DNA of 64,000 nucleotides from an uncultured Ruminiclostridium sp. GTDB taxonomy: Bacteria > Bacillota > Clostridia > Oscillospirales > Ruminococcaceae. Position numbers and translations under genes: made by a program. Positions 34,254 through 42,350 of this stretch are shown here, in pieces. The DNA lies in NCBI GenBank assembly GCA_934490165.1, contig CAKSTB010000012.1, forward strand, positions 28,651 to 92,650, written 5' to 3'. The first letter of the stretch is position 1, and each line of letters starts with the position of its first letter. The notes under the pieces were generated by a model. The model saw only the letters and a program-made list of their open reading frames with translations, was not told where the DNA came from and ran no database searches.

Positions 34254-34834
34254 CTCATGCTTCTGTTGCAGAGGTGATCAGTAAACTGGTTAGCAATCCT
34301 AAATTTTCGGATTTAATACGCAGCAAGATAAATATGGAAGTAGACACAAGCGCATTAGATCAGGAAATAGCAAATTACGAAAAACAATTAAGACAGCTAT
34401 ATCATAATAAAGATACGATCTTGTCAGATGTTGATTCTCTTGATTATGAGGATAAACATTATCAGCGAAGAAAAACAGATTTAGAGAACCGTTTGTACAA
34501 GACTTATGATAAAATAGATGAAGCAGAGGAATTGCTTATATCTGCAAAAACTAAGAAACGCGCTCTGCTGGCAGACAAGATTACCGGAGACAATATCTAC
34601 AAGGCACTCATTTTCTTTGATAAGCTGTATGCCCAAATGAACGAAGCTGAGAAACGAGAGTTCCTGTCACAGTTAGTGGATAATGTACAGATTTACGAAG
34701 AACGCAAAGAAAATGGTCAGTGGCTGAAATCCATAGAATTTAAGTTGCCGATTATAGAAAAAGAGTTTACCCTAAGTTTGGACAATGATACACAAAATGA
34801 GTGTGTGGTGTCGATGTCAAGGAAAGCGGAGTAA
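34241..34834 (+). pseudogene. Serine recombinase C-terminal fragment
   Basis: About 197 residues of the C-terminal region of a large serine recombinase (TndX/Tn4451-like). A coiled coil (DQEIANYEKQLRQLYHNKDTILSD) is followed by DNIYKALIFFDKLYAQMNEAEKREFLSQLVDNVQIYEERK, a stretch common near the end of these proteins. The resolvase catalytic domain and the zinc-ribbon region are missing. The frame begins around 34241, just after an in-frame TAA. A GTG at 34274 could start a shorter product, but no function is expected. Confidence 0.75.
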
Positions 34835-35128
34835 ATCGGGATATATGGCTTAACGGTGCGGTTTGCTAGCATTGGGTAGGCTGTGCCGTTTTGGCAGAAT
34901 ATGGCGATTTGGCGTATAGAGTAATATGTCTGCGGTGACAGCAGTTTCGCAGCGATACACGGGGCGTGGGTAGGGTGTGCGGAAGTGGTGTTATGGTGGG
35001 CGTGATAGATGTTTTCAATAGTGCAAACTCCGTTTGAGTAAGTGACATGGTTAAAGTATAATCTGGAAGCTAGACTGTTAGCTGTATGGTTGGCATTGGA
35101 TTAGATGTTATGGAAGGGATGATATAAA
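34835..35128 (+). other. Non-coding mobile-element remnant
   Basis: About 294 bases without a gene. The G-rich middle part (near 34930-35000) is compositionally different from the AT-rich ORFs on both sides and resembles non-coding scar DNA that follows recombinase genes in Clostridial elements. No inverted repeats or att site could be defined. Confidence 0.35.
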
Positions 35129-35344
35129 ATGAGTGAAACGAAAACAGATGAAGTGATTCAATTTATGTCTCAGTATTCATTGGAAGAGGTTCTGTCTGGA
35201 ATCATAGAGTTTCAAATGCTTCTCTATGGACATGATGATACATTTATTCCCGCTTCTGAATATTTAGCAGCAAATGCATTATATGCCTGTAAAGAATTCG
35301 GTAATAAAAATTTCATGTGGAGAGATTATGAAATCTTAGAATAA
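35129..35344 (+). CDS. Hypothetical protein (71 aa), N-terminal part of an interrupted gene
   Basis: 71 residues (MSETKTDEVIQFMSQYSL...WRDYEILE), AT-rich, with AGGGATG upstream. Its TAA stop at 35342 lies in the same frame as the downstream 430-residue ORF. The 19 codons between them are open, so the two look like one protein of about 521 residues split by a single nonsense codon. No family recognised for this part. As a stand-alone product it may be a truncated peptide. Confidence 0.6.
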   Translation: MSETKTDEVIQFMSQYSLEEVLSGIIEFQMLLYGHDDTFIPASEYLAANALYACKEFGNKNFMWRDYEILE

Positions 35345-35401
35345 TATGCAATAAATTCCTATACAACTAATATAGATGAACCGTTTTCGGAAACAATTAA
35401 A

Positions 35402-36694
35402 ATGATAAATGCCAGTGATGAAGAAAAACAAAAATTTCTACAGTCAAAAATAATGAAGATGAAGGGCAGCTTTTATAGAGGAGACGGTTATATTCACCAG
35501 TTAGTAGATGTTGCCAGACGCGTATATACACCGCTTGATAGTGAAATGGAAAGCGAGTTGGGTTTTTCATTTACAGCATATGAAAAATCAATTAGATACG
35601 TTTTTTCACAGTATGGTATTAAAATTGCTAAAGCTTATCAAGAAAAATATAAACTTAATAACATCATAAAAGCCTTTTCTTGTAAAAACGAGCCTTATCT
35701 TCCAAGTATTAAGGAAGGATTTATATTCAGGATATATAAGTCTGAGTTGAAGTCAATTATAGGTGATTTAGCGTATAAAATGCTCGATTATATGAGTGTA
35801 AAAGCTTTCGATAAAAACTTTAAGAAAGTCGAGTTCGAGGACTTTAAGATTTTATTGTCAAAGCCTTTTGTTGATTTTGGAGAATACGTTTATATGCCGT
35901 TACTGTTTTCAACTTTGATGAACATTCCTAAACAATTTCATTATTCCTTTATTGCGGAGAAGATATTTGATAAAAAGACAGTTGGAATTTATACTGGAAA
36001 TCGTGGGGATGTAGTTGAGGAACTTACTGCTACTTATTTAGCAAGGTTGTTAGATAAAAATAAAATATATTGTAGCCTTTCCTATCTTGGAGAAGATGGT
36101 GAAGCGGATGTCACTACAGTTGCGAACGAAGGTATGCTCTTCTGTGAATGCAAAAGTAAGATTATTACATTAAATTCAATAAAAGGAATTTACGAGAGTA
36201 TTAAAACCGATGTGTATCAAGCTATAGGTGCGGCTTATGAACAGGCAGTGAGGTCAATAAAAAGAGTACAAGAAGGGAAAAAATTCGTTACAACATCTGG
36301 AGAAGAAATTGAAATAGATAACATAGCATCAAAATATATAGTTAGTGTTACTGCTGAGAATTTTGGAATAATTCCGTCAGAAATACAGGATTATATAGAA
36401 ATTGATAATGACTTAGGCATTCCGTATGTAGTCAATGTTTATGACTTGGATATAATTACAAGAGAATGTAAATCATACGAGGAATTTATTCAGTATATAG
36501 AATTTAGAAAGAAAAATTATGATGTTATTTCAACATTAGATGAACTTGATGCATTTGGCTTTTTTAAGAAAAATGGAAATGTGAAGATTTCGATTGATGC
36601 TGATGATTTGATGTTAATTGATTACACATCTGATTTTGACAAAAAGTATAAGCTAGAAGATAAAAAGGTATTTCAGGAATTCATCGAGAGATAA
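35402..36694 (+). CDS. PD-(D/E)XK nuclease-like protein (C-terminal part of an interrupted gene)
   Basis: 430 residues, AT-rich. The middle contains a restriction-endonuclease-like core: Glu206/Glu207 in GDVVEELTATYLARL, Asp236 in GEADVTT, then Glu249-Cys-Lys251 in FCECKSK, followed by a Gln/Tyr helix (VYQAIGAAYEQA). This is the E...D-x12-ExK pattern of PD-(D/E)XK enzymes. The regions on either side are unassigned. It may belong to a restriction or defence gene carried by the mobile island. The ATG at 35402 has no clear ribosome site, consistent with the true start being at 35129. Confidence 0.7.
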   Translation: MINASDEEKQKFLQSKIMKMKGSFYRGDGYIHQLVDVARRVYTPLDSEMESELGFSFTAYEKSIRYVFSQYGIKIAKAYQEKYKLNNIIKAFSCKNEPYLPSIKEGFIFRIYKSELKSIIGDLAYKMLDYMSVKAFDKNFKKVEFEDFKILLSKPFVDFGEYVYMPLLFSTLMNIPKQFHYSFIAEKIFDKKTVGIYTGNRGDVVEELTATYLARLLDKNKIYCSLSYLGEDGEADVTTVANEGMLFCECKSKIITLNSIKGIYESIKTDVYQAIGAAYEQAVRSIKRVQEGKKFVTTSGEEIEIDNIASKYIVSVTAENFGIIPSEIQDYIEIDNDLGIPYVVNVYDLDIITRECKSYEEFIQYIEFRKKNYDVISTLDELDAFGFFKKNGNVKISIDADDLMLIDYTSDFDKKYKLEDKKVFQEFIER

Positions 36695-36701
36695 AAAATA
36701 A

Positions 36702-36736
36702 CCCTCTCAACCATCATGGCTGGGAGGGATTTTTCA
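36702..36736. terminator. Terminator between nuclease-like gene and recombinase remnant
   Basis: CCCTCTCAACCA and TGGCTGGGAGGG form an imperfect stem followed by ATTTTTC on the plus strand and a T-rich run on the minus strand. Confidence 0.7.
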
Positions 36737-36746
36737 TATTCAAAAT

Positions 36747-36947
36747 TCATATTTCAATCTCAATAATAACCCCCGACTTCAACTCCACAGAAAACCTATC
36801 GTCCCACACGACAATCTCCTTAAGCCACCGTCGTGCAAGGCTCTCGGTAAGCTCGGAATCCTGCTGCTCAATGAACTCGTTTAACTCATTGATACGCTTG
36901 ACCTGTTCGTCACGGACAGCGGTGTCGGTGAAGTTCTTCTGTTTCAT
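36747..36947 (-). pseudogene. Serine recombinase C-terminal remnant
   Basis: 66 residues ending ARRWLKEIVVWDDRFSVELKSGVIIEIEI, typical of the last segment of resolvase-family large serine recombinases, preceded by a helix (KRINELNEFIEQQDSELTE). The catalytic and DNA-binding parts are gone. It is in opposite orientation to the other remnant at 34.2-34.8 kb, so more than one integration or a rearrangement is likely. Assignment rests on the resemblance of this short tail. Confidence 0.55.
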
Positions 36948-37060
36948 CTCACGAAATTAGTGTATTCATATGTGAGGTTTTCCTACCCTAAACAATATTC
37001 CGATATAAAAATGACCCCCGTTATTTTAAAAAAACAACCTATTATATAGCTATACAGCGG

Positions 37061-37089
37061 AAAGCCCCCGCCTTGCCGACGGGGGCTTT
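37061..37089. terminator. GC-rich hairpin at the island's right side
   Basis: AAAGCCCCCG (37061-37070) and CGGGGGCTTT (37080-37089) form a perfect 10-bp stem with a 9-base loop. Its T-tract is short. Confidence 0.5.
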
Positions 37090-37102
37090 CTGCTGTGAAG
37101 CA

Positions 37103-37136
37103 TAAAAAAATAATCCCGACTGAAACCAGTCGGGAT
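37103..37136 (-). terminator. Terminator of tRNA-Ser
   Basis: On the minus strand ATCCCGACTG and CAGTCGGGAT form a 10-bp stem with a 4-base loop (37113-37136), followed by TATTTTTTT, directly after the tRNA. Confidence 0.9.
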
Positions 37137-37141
37137 CTGCA

Positions 37142-37230
37142 TGGCGGAGAGGAAGGGATTCGAACCCTTGTGGGGTTGCCCCCAAACGGTTTTCAAGACC
37201 GCCTCGTTATGACCACTTCGATACCTCTCC
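37142..37230 (-). tRNA. tRNA-Ser (anticodon TGA)
   Basis: 89 bases on the minus strand. The acceptor stem is GGAGAGG/CCTCTCC, the anticodon loop CTTGAAA gives TGA, and the class II variable arm contains TGGGGGCAACCCCA. T loop TTCGAAT, with CCA encoded. Confidence 0.96.
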
Positions 37231-37245
37231 GTATCGTGCTATGAT

Positions 37246-37274
37246 ATTATAGCACGGATTTTGCGTTTTGTCAA
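37246..37274 (-). promoter_or_regulatory. Promoter of tRNA-Ser
   Basis: On the minus strand TTGACA (37269-37274) and TATAAT (37246-37251), 17-base spacer, both full consensus. A palindrome (CGTGCTAT...ATAGCACG, 37235-37256) overlaps the -10 and the start region. Confidence 0.9.
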
Positions 37275-37347
37275 CACTTTTTTCGGATTTTTTTAAATTT
37301 CTTTCATTTTTGTCCGTAATATCACTTTCAGGCTGAACAGCACTTAG

Positions 37348-38316
37348 TCAGAGCTTAATATTACTGCCGAACATTTTCACAAAATCGGGCGCTTTCGCCT
37401 TGAAGCGTTTGCCGTCAAGATAGAAAAGGCAACCTGCATCGGTAGTGAATTTAAACTCAAGCTCATAACTGCACAGCGCCTGATATTTAAAGCCGTATTG
37501 CCTGTTGAGCTTGTTACTGCCGTATTTGCCGTCACCAAGGAGCGGGTGTCCGATATACGCAAGGTGCGCCCTTATCTGATGCGTTCTGCCCGTGAGCAGA
37601 TCCACCTTTAACAGCGAGTTTTCTCCGTTATACGCCAGAACCTTGTATTTTGTCTTTATCGTGAGATTTGTTTTTGTCTTCCTGTCACTGATTTTCACCG
37701 TGTTGGTATCACTGTTTTTCTCAAGATACGCTGTAAGTGTAGCGCTGTCGGGAGTTATCTTGCCGCAGGCTATGCACAGGTACAGCTTTGTAAGCTCCCT
37801 GTCGCGTATCTTCTGATTGAGTATTCTGAGCGCCTCGGCGTTCTTTGCCGCTATTACTATTCCGCAGGTGTTGCGGTCTATGCGGTTGCAGAGTGCAGGC
37901 GCGAATGACAGCTCGTTCTCGGGGTGATATTCACCCTTGTGATAAAGATAGCTTTTTATGCGGTTTATAAGCGTGTCGCTGTCGCCGCTCTCGTCCTCGT
38001 GCACTACCATTCCGACTGGCTTATCCACAAGCAGAATGTTCTCGTCCTCATAGACAATGTCTATCTTATCACTCACCGCCGAGAAATCATCGGGATCAGC
38101 CTTTGCTTTCGGTATCAGTATATCATCGGGGATAAACAGTTTTATTATATCATTTTCCTCGATGTGAGTTTCGGGCTTGCATTTCTTGCCGTTTAGCTTT
38201 ATACAGTTCTTGCGCGCGAGCTTACATATCTGCCCTTGACCCAGCGGGAAGGATTTAGACAAAAAGCGGTCAATACGCTGACCGCTGTCATTCTTTGTTA
38301 CCTTAATTTCTTTCAT
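37348..38316 (-). CDS. RluA-family pseudouridine synthase
   Basis: 322-residue enzyme isomerising uridines in rRNA (RluC/D-like). An N-terminal S4 RNA-binding domain (GQRIDRFLSKSF..., 12-60) precedes the catalytic domain. That domain has VDKPVGMVVHE near 97 and the active-site Asp in RIDRNTCGIVIAAKN near 145, slightly divergent from the usual RLDRDTSG. TGRTHQIRAHLAYIGHPLLGD near 242 is a strong signature. It lies 7 bases after a small gene of unknown function. The target base is not predictable. Confidence 0.94.
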   Translation of the reverse strand: MKEIKVTKNDSGQRIDRFLSKSFPLGQGQICKLARKNCIKLNGKKCKPETHIEENDIIKLFIPDDILIPKAKADPDDFSAVSDKIDIVYEDENILLVDKPVGMVVHEDESGDSDTLINRIKSYLYHKGEYHPENELSFAPALCNRIDRNTCGIVIAAKNAEALRILNQKIRDRELTKLYLCIACGKITPDSATLTAYLEKNSDTNTVKISDRKTKTNLTIKTKYKVLAYNGENSLLKVDLLTGRTHQIRAHLAYIGHPLLGDGKYGSNKLNRQYGFKYQALCSYELEFKFTTDAGCLFYLDGKRFKAKAPDFVKMFGSNIKL

Positions 38317-38323
38317 CTACGGC

Positions 38324-38536
38324 TCACTTCTGTATCCTTGTAAAGCCGTACTGCGAGAAATGCTCTATCGCCTTGTTGAAATAGTCGCCCGAGCTCTGAC
38401 AAGCCGTTGCAACATCGGCAAGCTTTGCTTTGGCAATTTCCCACTTTTCCTGCATTTCGGGAGTGTCGTCCGCTTCAAGCCAGAGCTGATTTTCCCAGAT
38501 ACCGTATTTGAGATTTATTATATATGCCTTTTTCAT
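38324..38536 (-). CDS. Hypothetical protein (70 aa)
   Basis: 70 residues, soluble, with a MKKAYIINLKYGIWENQLWLEADD start. No family recognised. AAGGAGA is well placed before the ATG, and the gene directly precedes the pseudouridine synthase on the same strand. Confidence 0.65.
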   Translation of the reverse strand: MKKAYIINLKYGIWENQLWLEADDTPEMQEKWEIAKAKLADVATACQSSGDYFNKAIEHFSQYGFTRIQK

Positions 38537-38587
38537 GTTTCTCCTTTTTCCTACCGGATTTTTTATTTCAGGAAAGCCGTTGAATAC

Positions 38588-38618
38588 GGGAGGGGCAAGC
38601 CCACTCCCCTACAATTTT
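38588..38618. repeat. GC-rich intergenic repeat with T-run
   Basis: GGAGGGGCAAGCCCACTCCCC forms a short hairpin (GGGC/GCCC inner, GGAG/CTCC outer) and is followed by TACAATTTTTG. Similar G/C-block repeats are common between genes in gut Firmicutes. It lies between ddl and the 70-aa gene. Confidence 0.4.
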
Positions 38619-38634
38619 TGAGGGTTCGCCGTGA

Positions 38635-39828
38635 TCAAAGTTTACTGCCCTTAGCTCCGCCGAGCTTGCCGCCTGTAAAGCCGTCAAGAATGTTGGTGTC
38701 AAAGCTGAAAGTCAATGCCTTATTCTCACGCTCACGCTTAAGTGCCAGCGAGATCATCTCGTCAAGCAGCTCGGGATATTTTACGCCGACAGGTTCCCAC
38801 AGATAGAATGCAAGGCTGCCGGGGATCGTATTTATCTCATTGAGATAAACGTTGCCGTTATCCATATCGATCATAAAGTCTATTCTCGATGTGCCCGATG
38901 CTCCCAGACATTTGAACGCCTTTACGGCAAGGGTGCGTATCTGTTCTCTTGTTTCGTCCGATATATCGGCAGGTATCTTTCTCTTGAGCGTTGCCATACC
39001 GCTTGACTTACCACCCTTATCGCCCGCAATATACTTATCCTTGTAGCTTAATATTTCATCAGTGTTTACCGGTTCTTCACATTCCGATGCGTGAGCGGTA
39101 GCATAGTCGCCGCATACCGCGCAGTTGATTTCCTTAAGGTTTGTTATAGCCGGCTCAACAAGCAGCTTAGACGCGTATGTGAATGCGTTGTCAAGCGCTT
39201 CGTCAAGCTGTTCGTCATTGTGTGCTATCATAATTCCGACACTCGAGCCGAGATTTATCGGCTTTACTATAAGCGGATACGCGATCTTCGCCTTTATGTC
39301 ATTTTTTACTGCTTCCGCATCCTTCGCGTAGTCGCTTATATGGATTACCGTTCCGTCAAGGACGGGTATACCGTTATCCTTGAATACGGTTTTCATAACA
39401 TACTTATCCATACCTACAGCAGATGATATTACATCACAGCCTACATAAGGAACGCCGATGGTCTGTAAATATCCCTGGAATACGCCGTCCTCAACGTTTG
39501 TACCGTGAACTATCGGGAACGCAACGTCTATCGTTGCATATATGTTACTGCCGAACTTCTTGCCGGGGTAAAGCACAAGCTGTACCTGCCCGCCGTCGTT
39601 TACGAGTATTACTCTGTGACTTTCTTTGAGAAGTGCCTTTAAGTTCTTATATGAAGCGATATTCCCTATCTTTTCGCCGACATACATTTCATTGCTTTTT
39701 GTAATGTATACGGGCACTACCTCGTATTTATCCTTATTTATAGAATTGCAAGCCTGAAGTGCGGATATGATCGACACCTCATGCTCAACGCTCTTTCCTC
39801 CGAAAAATACGCCTACTCTTATCTTCAT
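38635..39828 (-). CDS. ddl: D-alanine--D-alanine ligase
   Basis: 397-residue ATP-grasp enzyme joining two D-alanines for peptidoglycan. The N-terminal VGVFFGGKSVEHEVSIISA is the family signature. MDKYVMKTVFKDNGIP opens the ATP-grasp domain (near 145), PLIVKPINLGSSVGI follows near 182, and LNEINTIPGS is near the C-terminus. It is slightly longer than the 310-370 usual, with an extended omega-loop region (SYKDKYIAGDKGGKSSGM). D-Ala-D-Ala is the default product; D-Ser or D-Lac specificity cannot be excluded from sequence alone. It is encoded with a MurF-like ligase, its natural partner. Confidence 0.93.
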   Translation of the reverse strand: MKIRVGVFFGGKSVEHEVSIISALQACNSINKDKYEVVPVYITKSNEMYVGEKIGNIASYKNLKALLKESHRVILVNDGGQVQLVLYPGKKFGSNIYATIDVAFPIVHGTNVEDGVFQGYLQTIGVPYVGCDVISSAVGMDKYVMKTVFKDNGIPVLDGTVIHISDYAKDAEAVKNDIKAKIAYPLIVKPINLGSSVGIMIAHNDEQLDEALDNAFTYASKLLVEPAITNLKEINCAVCGDYATAHASECEEPVNTDEILSYKDKYIAGDKGGKSSGMATLKRKIPADISDETREQIRTLAVKAFKCLGASGTSRIDFMIDMDNGNVYLNEINTIPGSLAFYLWEPVGVKYPELLDEMISLALKRERENKALTFSFDTNILDGFTGGKLGGAKGSKL

Positions 39829-39855
39829 GGCTGTTGTCCTTTCTTTATGTCAATT

Positions 39856-40725
39856 TTAATTATTATCCGGGTTTGGTTCTGAATCAGATCCGGTGTTCGA
39901 TTCTGTTTCTGATTCTGCGCTGTCGGTTTTGTATTCAAGGTTTCTGAGATCAACGTTTACCCTGACATAATCGCCGTATGCGATAACCACGCTCTTTGCC
40001 TTTTCGGGAATTATATAGCAGACATAGCCGTCCGAGCCGATCCCCGCAGAGAGAGCAACAGAAGTGCTAAAGCTCTTTCCTTCGTCAAAACCCCACGCTC
40101 TGTCGCAGCCTATATCGCCGTCATAGATGCAATTAAGGTCATTGGAGAGCCACAGCTTTTCATCCGTTGTGTTCTTGACCTTCAGGTGGAATGCAACATA
40201 CATATAGCCCTTATCCGCTCCGCCGTACATAATATCCGTTCTGAAAACCTCATCGCAGATAAAGCTGTATTCGGCAGTCTGAGCGGTTTCGTTGAAATTT
40301 ACGCGTTGCACTTTCTGAGTTATCGAAGATTCTTCTTCAGATGAGATTTCTTCTATGTAACCGTAGTTGTTGTTGTCGAAGTTGTCGCCGATCACTGAGA
40401 AAATTCCGCCGATTACGGAAATAATGATACCTATTACCGTAGGCGCAAAGAACATTATTATAATTACAGTCGTAATCGTCTTTGCAATCTTCGGTGCAGA
40501 GGCATTCTGAGAGTTGCTGACAGTGCTCTGTGACGGCTGTTGTGAAGCGTTATACTCATTCTGACTTACCTCTTGTCTGCGTCTGTATTCTTCCTCTTTC
40601 CTTTTCTTTTCCTCACGGTATGCCTTTACGCCCGCATTGTTGTCAAACGGTGCACCGCACTGAGTACAGCAGTTCTCGTGTTCAACGTCAAGCTTTGCTC
40701 CGCAGTAATCGCAGAATACGTCCAT
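39856..40725 (-). CDS. Zinc-ribbon membrane protein with DUF4352-like extracellular domain
   Basis: 289 residues. The N-terminal zinc ribbon (FCDYCGAKLD...CCTQCGAPF, Cys pairs at about 5/8 and 19/22) is followed by a charged helix, a Gln/Ser-rich linker, one membrane segment (about 82-110) and an extracytoplasmic beta domain (from about 150, AQTAEYSFICDEVFRTDIMYG) resembling DUF4352. The end is Ser/Glu/Asp-rich. Function unknown. It lies in the cell-wall gene run between the MurF-like gene and ddl. Confidence 0.75.
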   Translation of the reverse strand: MDVFCDYCGAKLDVEHENCCTQCGAPFDNNAGVKAYREEKKRKEEEYRRRQEVSQNEYNASQQPSQSTVSNSQNASAPKIAKTITTVIIIMFFAPTVIGIIISVIGGIFSVIGDNFDNNNYGYIEEISSEEESSITQKVQRVNFNETAQTAEYSFICDEVFRTDIMYGGADKGYMYVAFHLKVKNTTDEKLWLSNDLNCIYDGDIGCDRAWGFDEGKSFSTSVALSAGIGSDGYVCYIIPEKAKSVVIAYGDYVRVNVDLRNLEYKTDSAESETESNTGSDSEPNPDNN

Positions 40726-40758
40726 ACTTTCTCCCTTGTCCTTGTTTTTTTCAGACTA

Positions 40759-42330
40759 TCAATAATTATCCGGCAGGTCATTTTCAAGAAGTACTATCTT
40801 CTTTTCACCGCCTGTCTTTATATTCTCAACCTTTGCAAGAGCCTCATTGAGATTCTTTGCAACGTATGTCTTTTCTTCGGGGTATCCCTTTGCTTTTAAT
40901 CCATCGGTTATCGGAACAGCCTGACGCTCACCGACTGCTATTACAAAGTCGCAGATATCAGCCGCCTGTTCGCCGAAGCGCTTGTTAAGCTCATATTCCT
41001 TTTCACCGAGCTCCACCATTCCGGGTGAAACAAGTATCTTGTAGCCCTCAAACACCGCAAGGGTATCAAGTGCCGCCTTTGCGCCTGTGGGGTTTGAGTT
41101 GAAGGCATCGTCTATTATCGTCTTGTTAGTGCCTTTGATTATCTGCAATCTGTGCGGTACGCATTCAAGGCGCTTAACAGGTATAGCAAGATCCGCAAAC
41201 GGTACGCCGAGCGTATTCGCAACAGCTATCGCACCGACTATATTCTGTACATTGTGACTGCCGATAAGCTTTGTTGCAAACTGCTTTTCTTCATCGCCGT
41301 GATGGACGGTGAACTGTGTGCCGTTCTCACTGACGGAAATGTTATCGGCATAGTAATCCGTTCCGCCCCCGAGCGAATATGTCACCTTGTTCTTTTTGCA
41401 ATCGTGCTTTGCTATATATTCGTTATCGTAATTTAAGAATATAGTTCCGTCATCGGGCAGGCTGTCCGCAAGCTCGAACTTTGTCTTTATGATATTGTCG
41501 ATCGACTTGAAGGTTTCAAGGTGTTGAGGACCTATCGATGTGATAATGCCATGCTTGGGCTTTACGATATCGCAGATCTCCTTTATCTCACCGACATTCT
41601 TTGCGCCCATTTCGCACAGGAATATCTCGTGTGTCGCGTTGAGCTGACCGCGTACCACCTTTACAACGCCCATAGTGGTGTTGTAGCTCTCGGGAGTCAT
41701 AAGCACATTATATTTTGCACCGAGCAGCTTTTCAAGATAGAACTTTGTGCTGGTCTTTCCGTAGCTTCCCGTAAGACCTACAACCGTAAGGTTCGGAAGT
41801 CCGTCTATCACACGCTTTGCGTCATTGATATAATGACGGTTTATCATCGCTTCGATCGGCTTGTTGATGAGGTTTGCGAGCATCGCCATAAATAATGTCA
41901 AAATCTGTACACCCATTGTTATTGCAAGCGGCAGATAACCCATACCGAGTGTCAGGAACACGAGCAGTATCACAAGTATATAAATGATAAGTGATGTCAC
42001 CGTCATTCTGATCACTCTCGGGGTGAATACAAGCTTTTTCTTAGCCTTTTTAGGCGCGGAGAATACGAGGTCAAGGCACAGAAAAGCCGCCGCGATAAAG
42101 CAGGTCGACGCTCTCATCTCACCGCATATCAGGAATGTAAGCACCGAGCCTAAAGTAAACACATGGCGCATTATAACATTTCCTATGTTCTTTCCTATCC
42201 ACTTGAACTGCTCATCGGCATGATAGGAGTTCAGCTGGAACATATGCATATAGTGTACAAAATTAAGTCCGCATGATGCACCGAGTGCCATACCGAGCAC
42301 GGCAACCGCAATTGTCTGTAAAATATCCAA
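40759..42330 (-). CDS. MurF-like UDP-MurNAc-tripeptide ligase with N-terminal membrane domain
   Basis: 523 residues. The first 160 are four or five membrane segments in place of the usual MurF substrate-binding domain. The Mur ligase core then begins with the P-loop GLTGSYGKTSTKFYL (near 185), with LCEMGAKNVGEI near 240, SIGPQHLETF near 266 and the C-terminal domain FNSNPTGAKAALDTL near 397, a MurF-type signature. It adds D-Ala-D-Ala to the wall precursor, the product of the adjacent ddl. The membrane N-terminus is unusual compared with soluble MurF. A second cytosolic murF elsewhere cannot be excluded. Confidence 0.85.
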   Translation of the reverse strand: MDILQTIAVAVLGMALGASCGLNFVHYMHMFQLNSYHADEQFKWIGKNIGNVIMRHVFTLGSVLTFLICGEMRASTCFIAAAFLCLDLVFSAPKKAKKKLVFTPRVIRMTVTSLIIYILVILLVFLTLGMGYLPLAITMGVQILTLFMAMLANLINKPIEAMINRHYINDAKRVIDGLPNLTVVGLTGSYGKTSTKFYLEKLLGAKYNVLMTPESYNTTMGVVKVVRGQLNATHEIFLCEMGAKNVGEIKEICDIVKPKHGIITSIGPQHLETFKSIDNIIKTKFELADSLPDDGTIFLNYDNEYIAKHDCKKNKVTYSLGGGTDYYADNISVSENGTQFTVHHGDEEKQFATKLIGSHNVQNIVGAIAVANTLGVPFADLAIPVKRLECVPHRLQIIKGTNKTIIDDAFNSNPTGAKAALDTLAVFEGYKILVSPGMVELGEKEYELNKRFGEQAADICDFVIAVGERQAVPITDGLKAKGYPEEKTYVAKNLNEALAKVENIKTGGEKKIVLLENDLPDNY

Positions 42331-42350
42331 AATAAACTCTCCGTTCTGTT

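Noticed and set aside
34866..35048. Minus-strand 60-codon frame in the island
   Set aside because: Low-complexity Thr/Pro/Leu residues, no ribosome site, and it lies in DNA that looks like a non-coding element scar.
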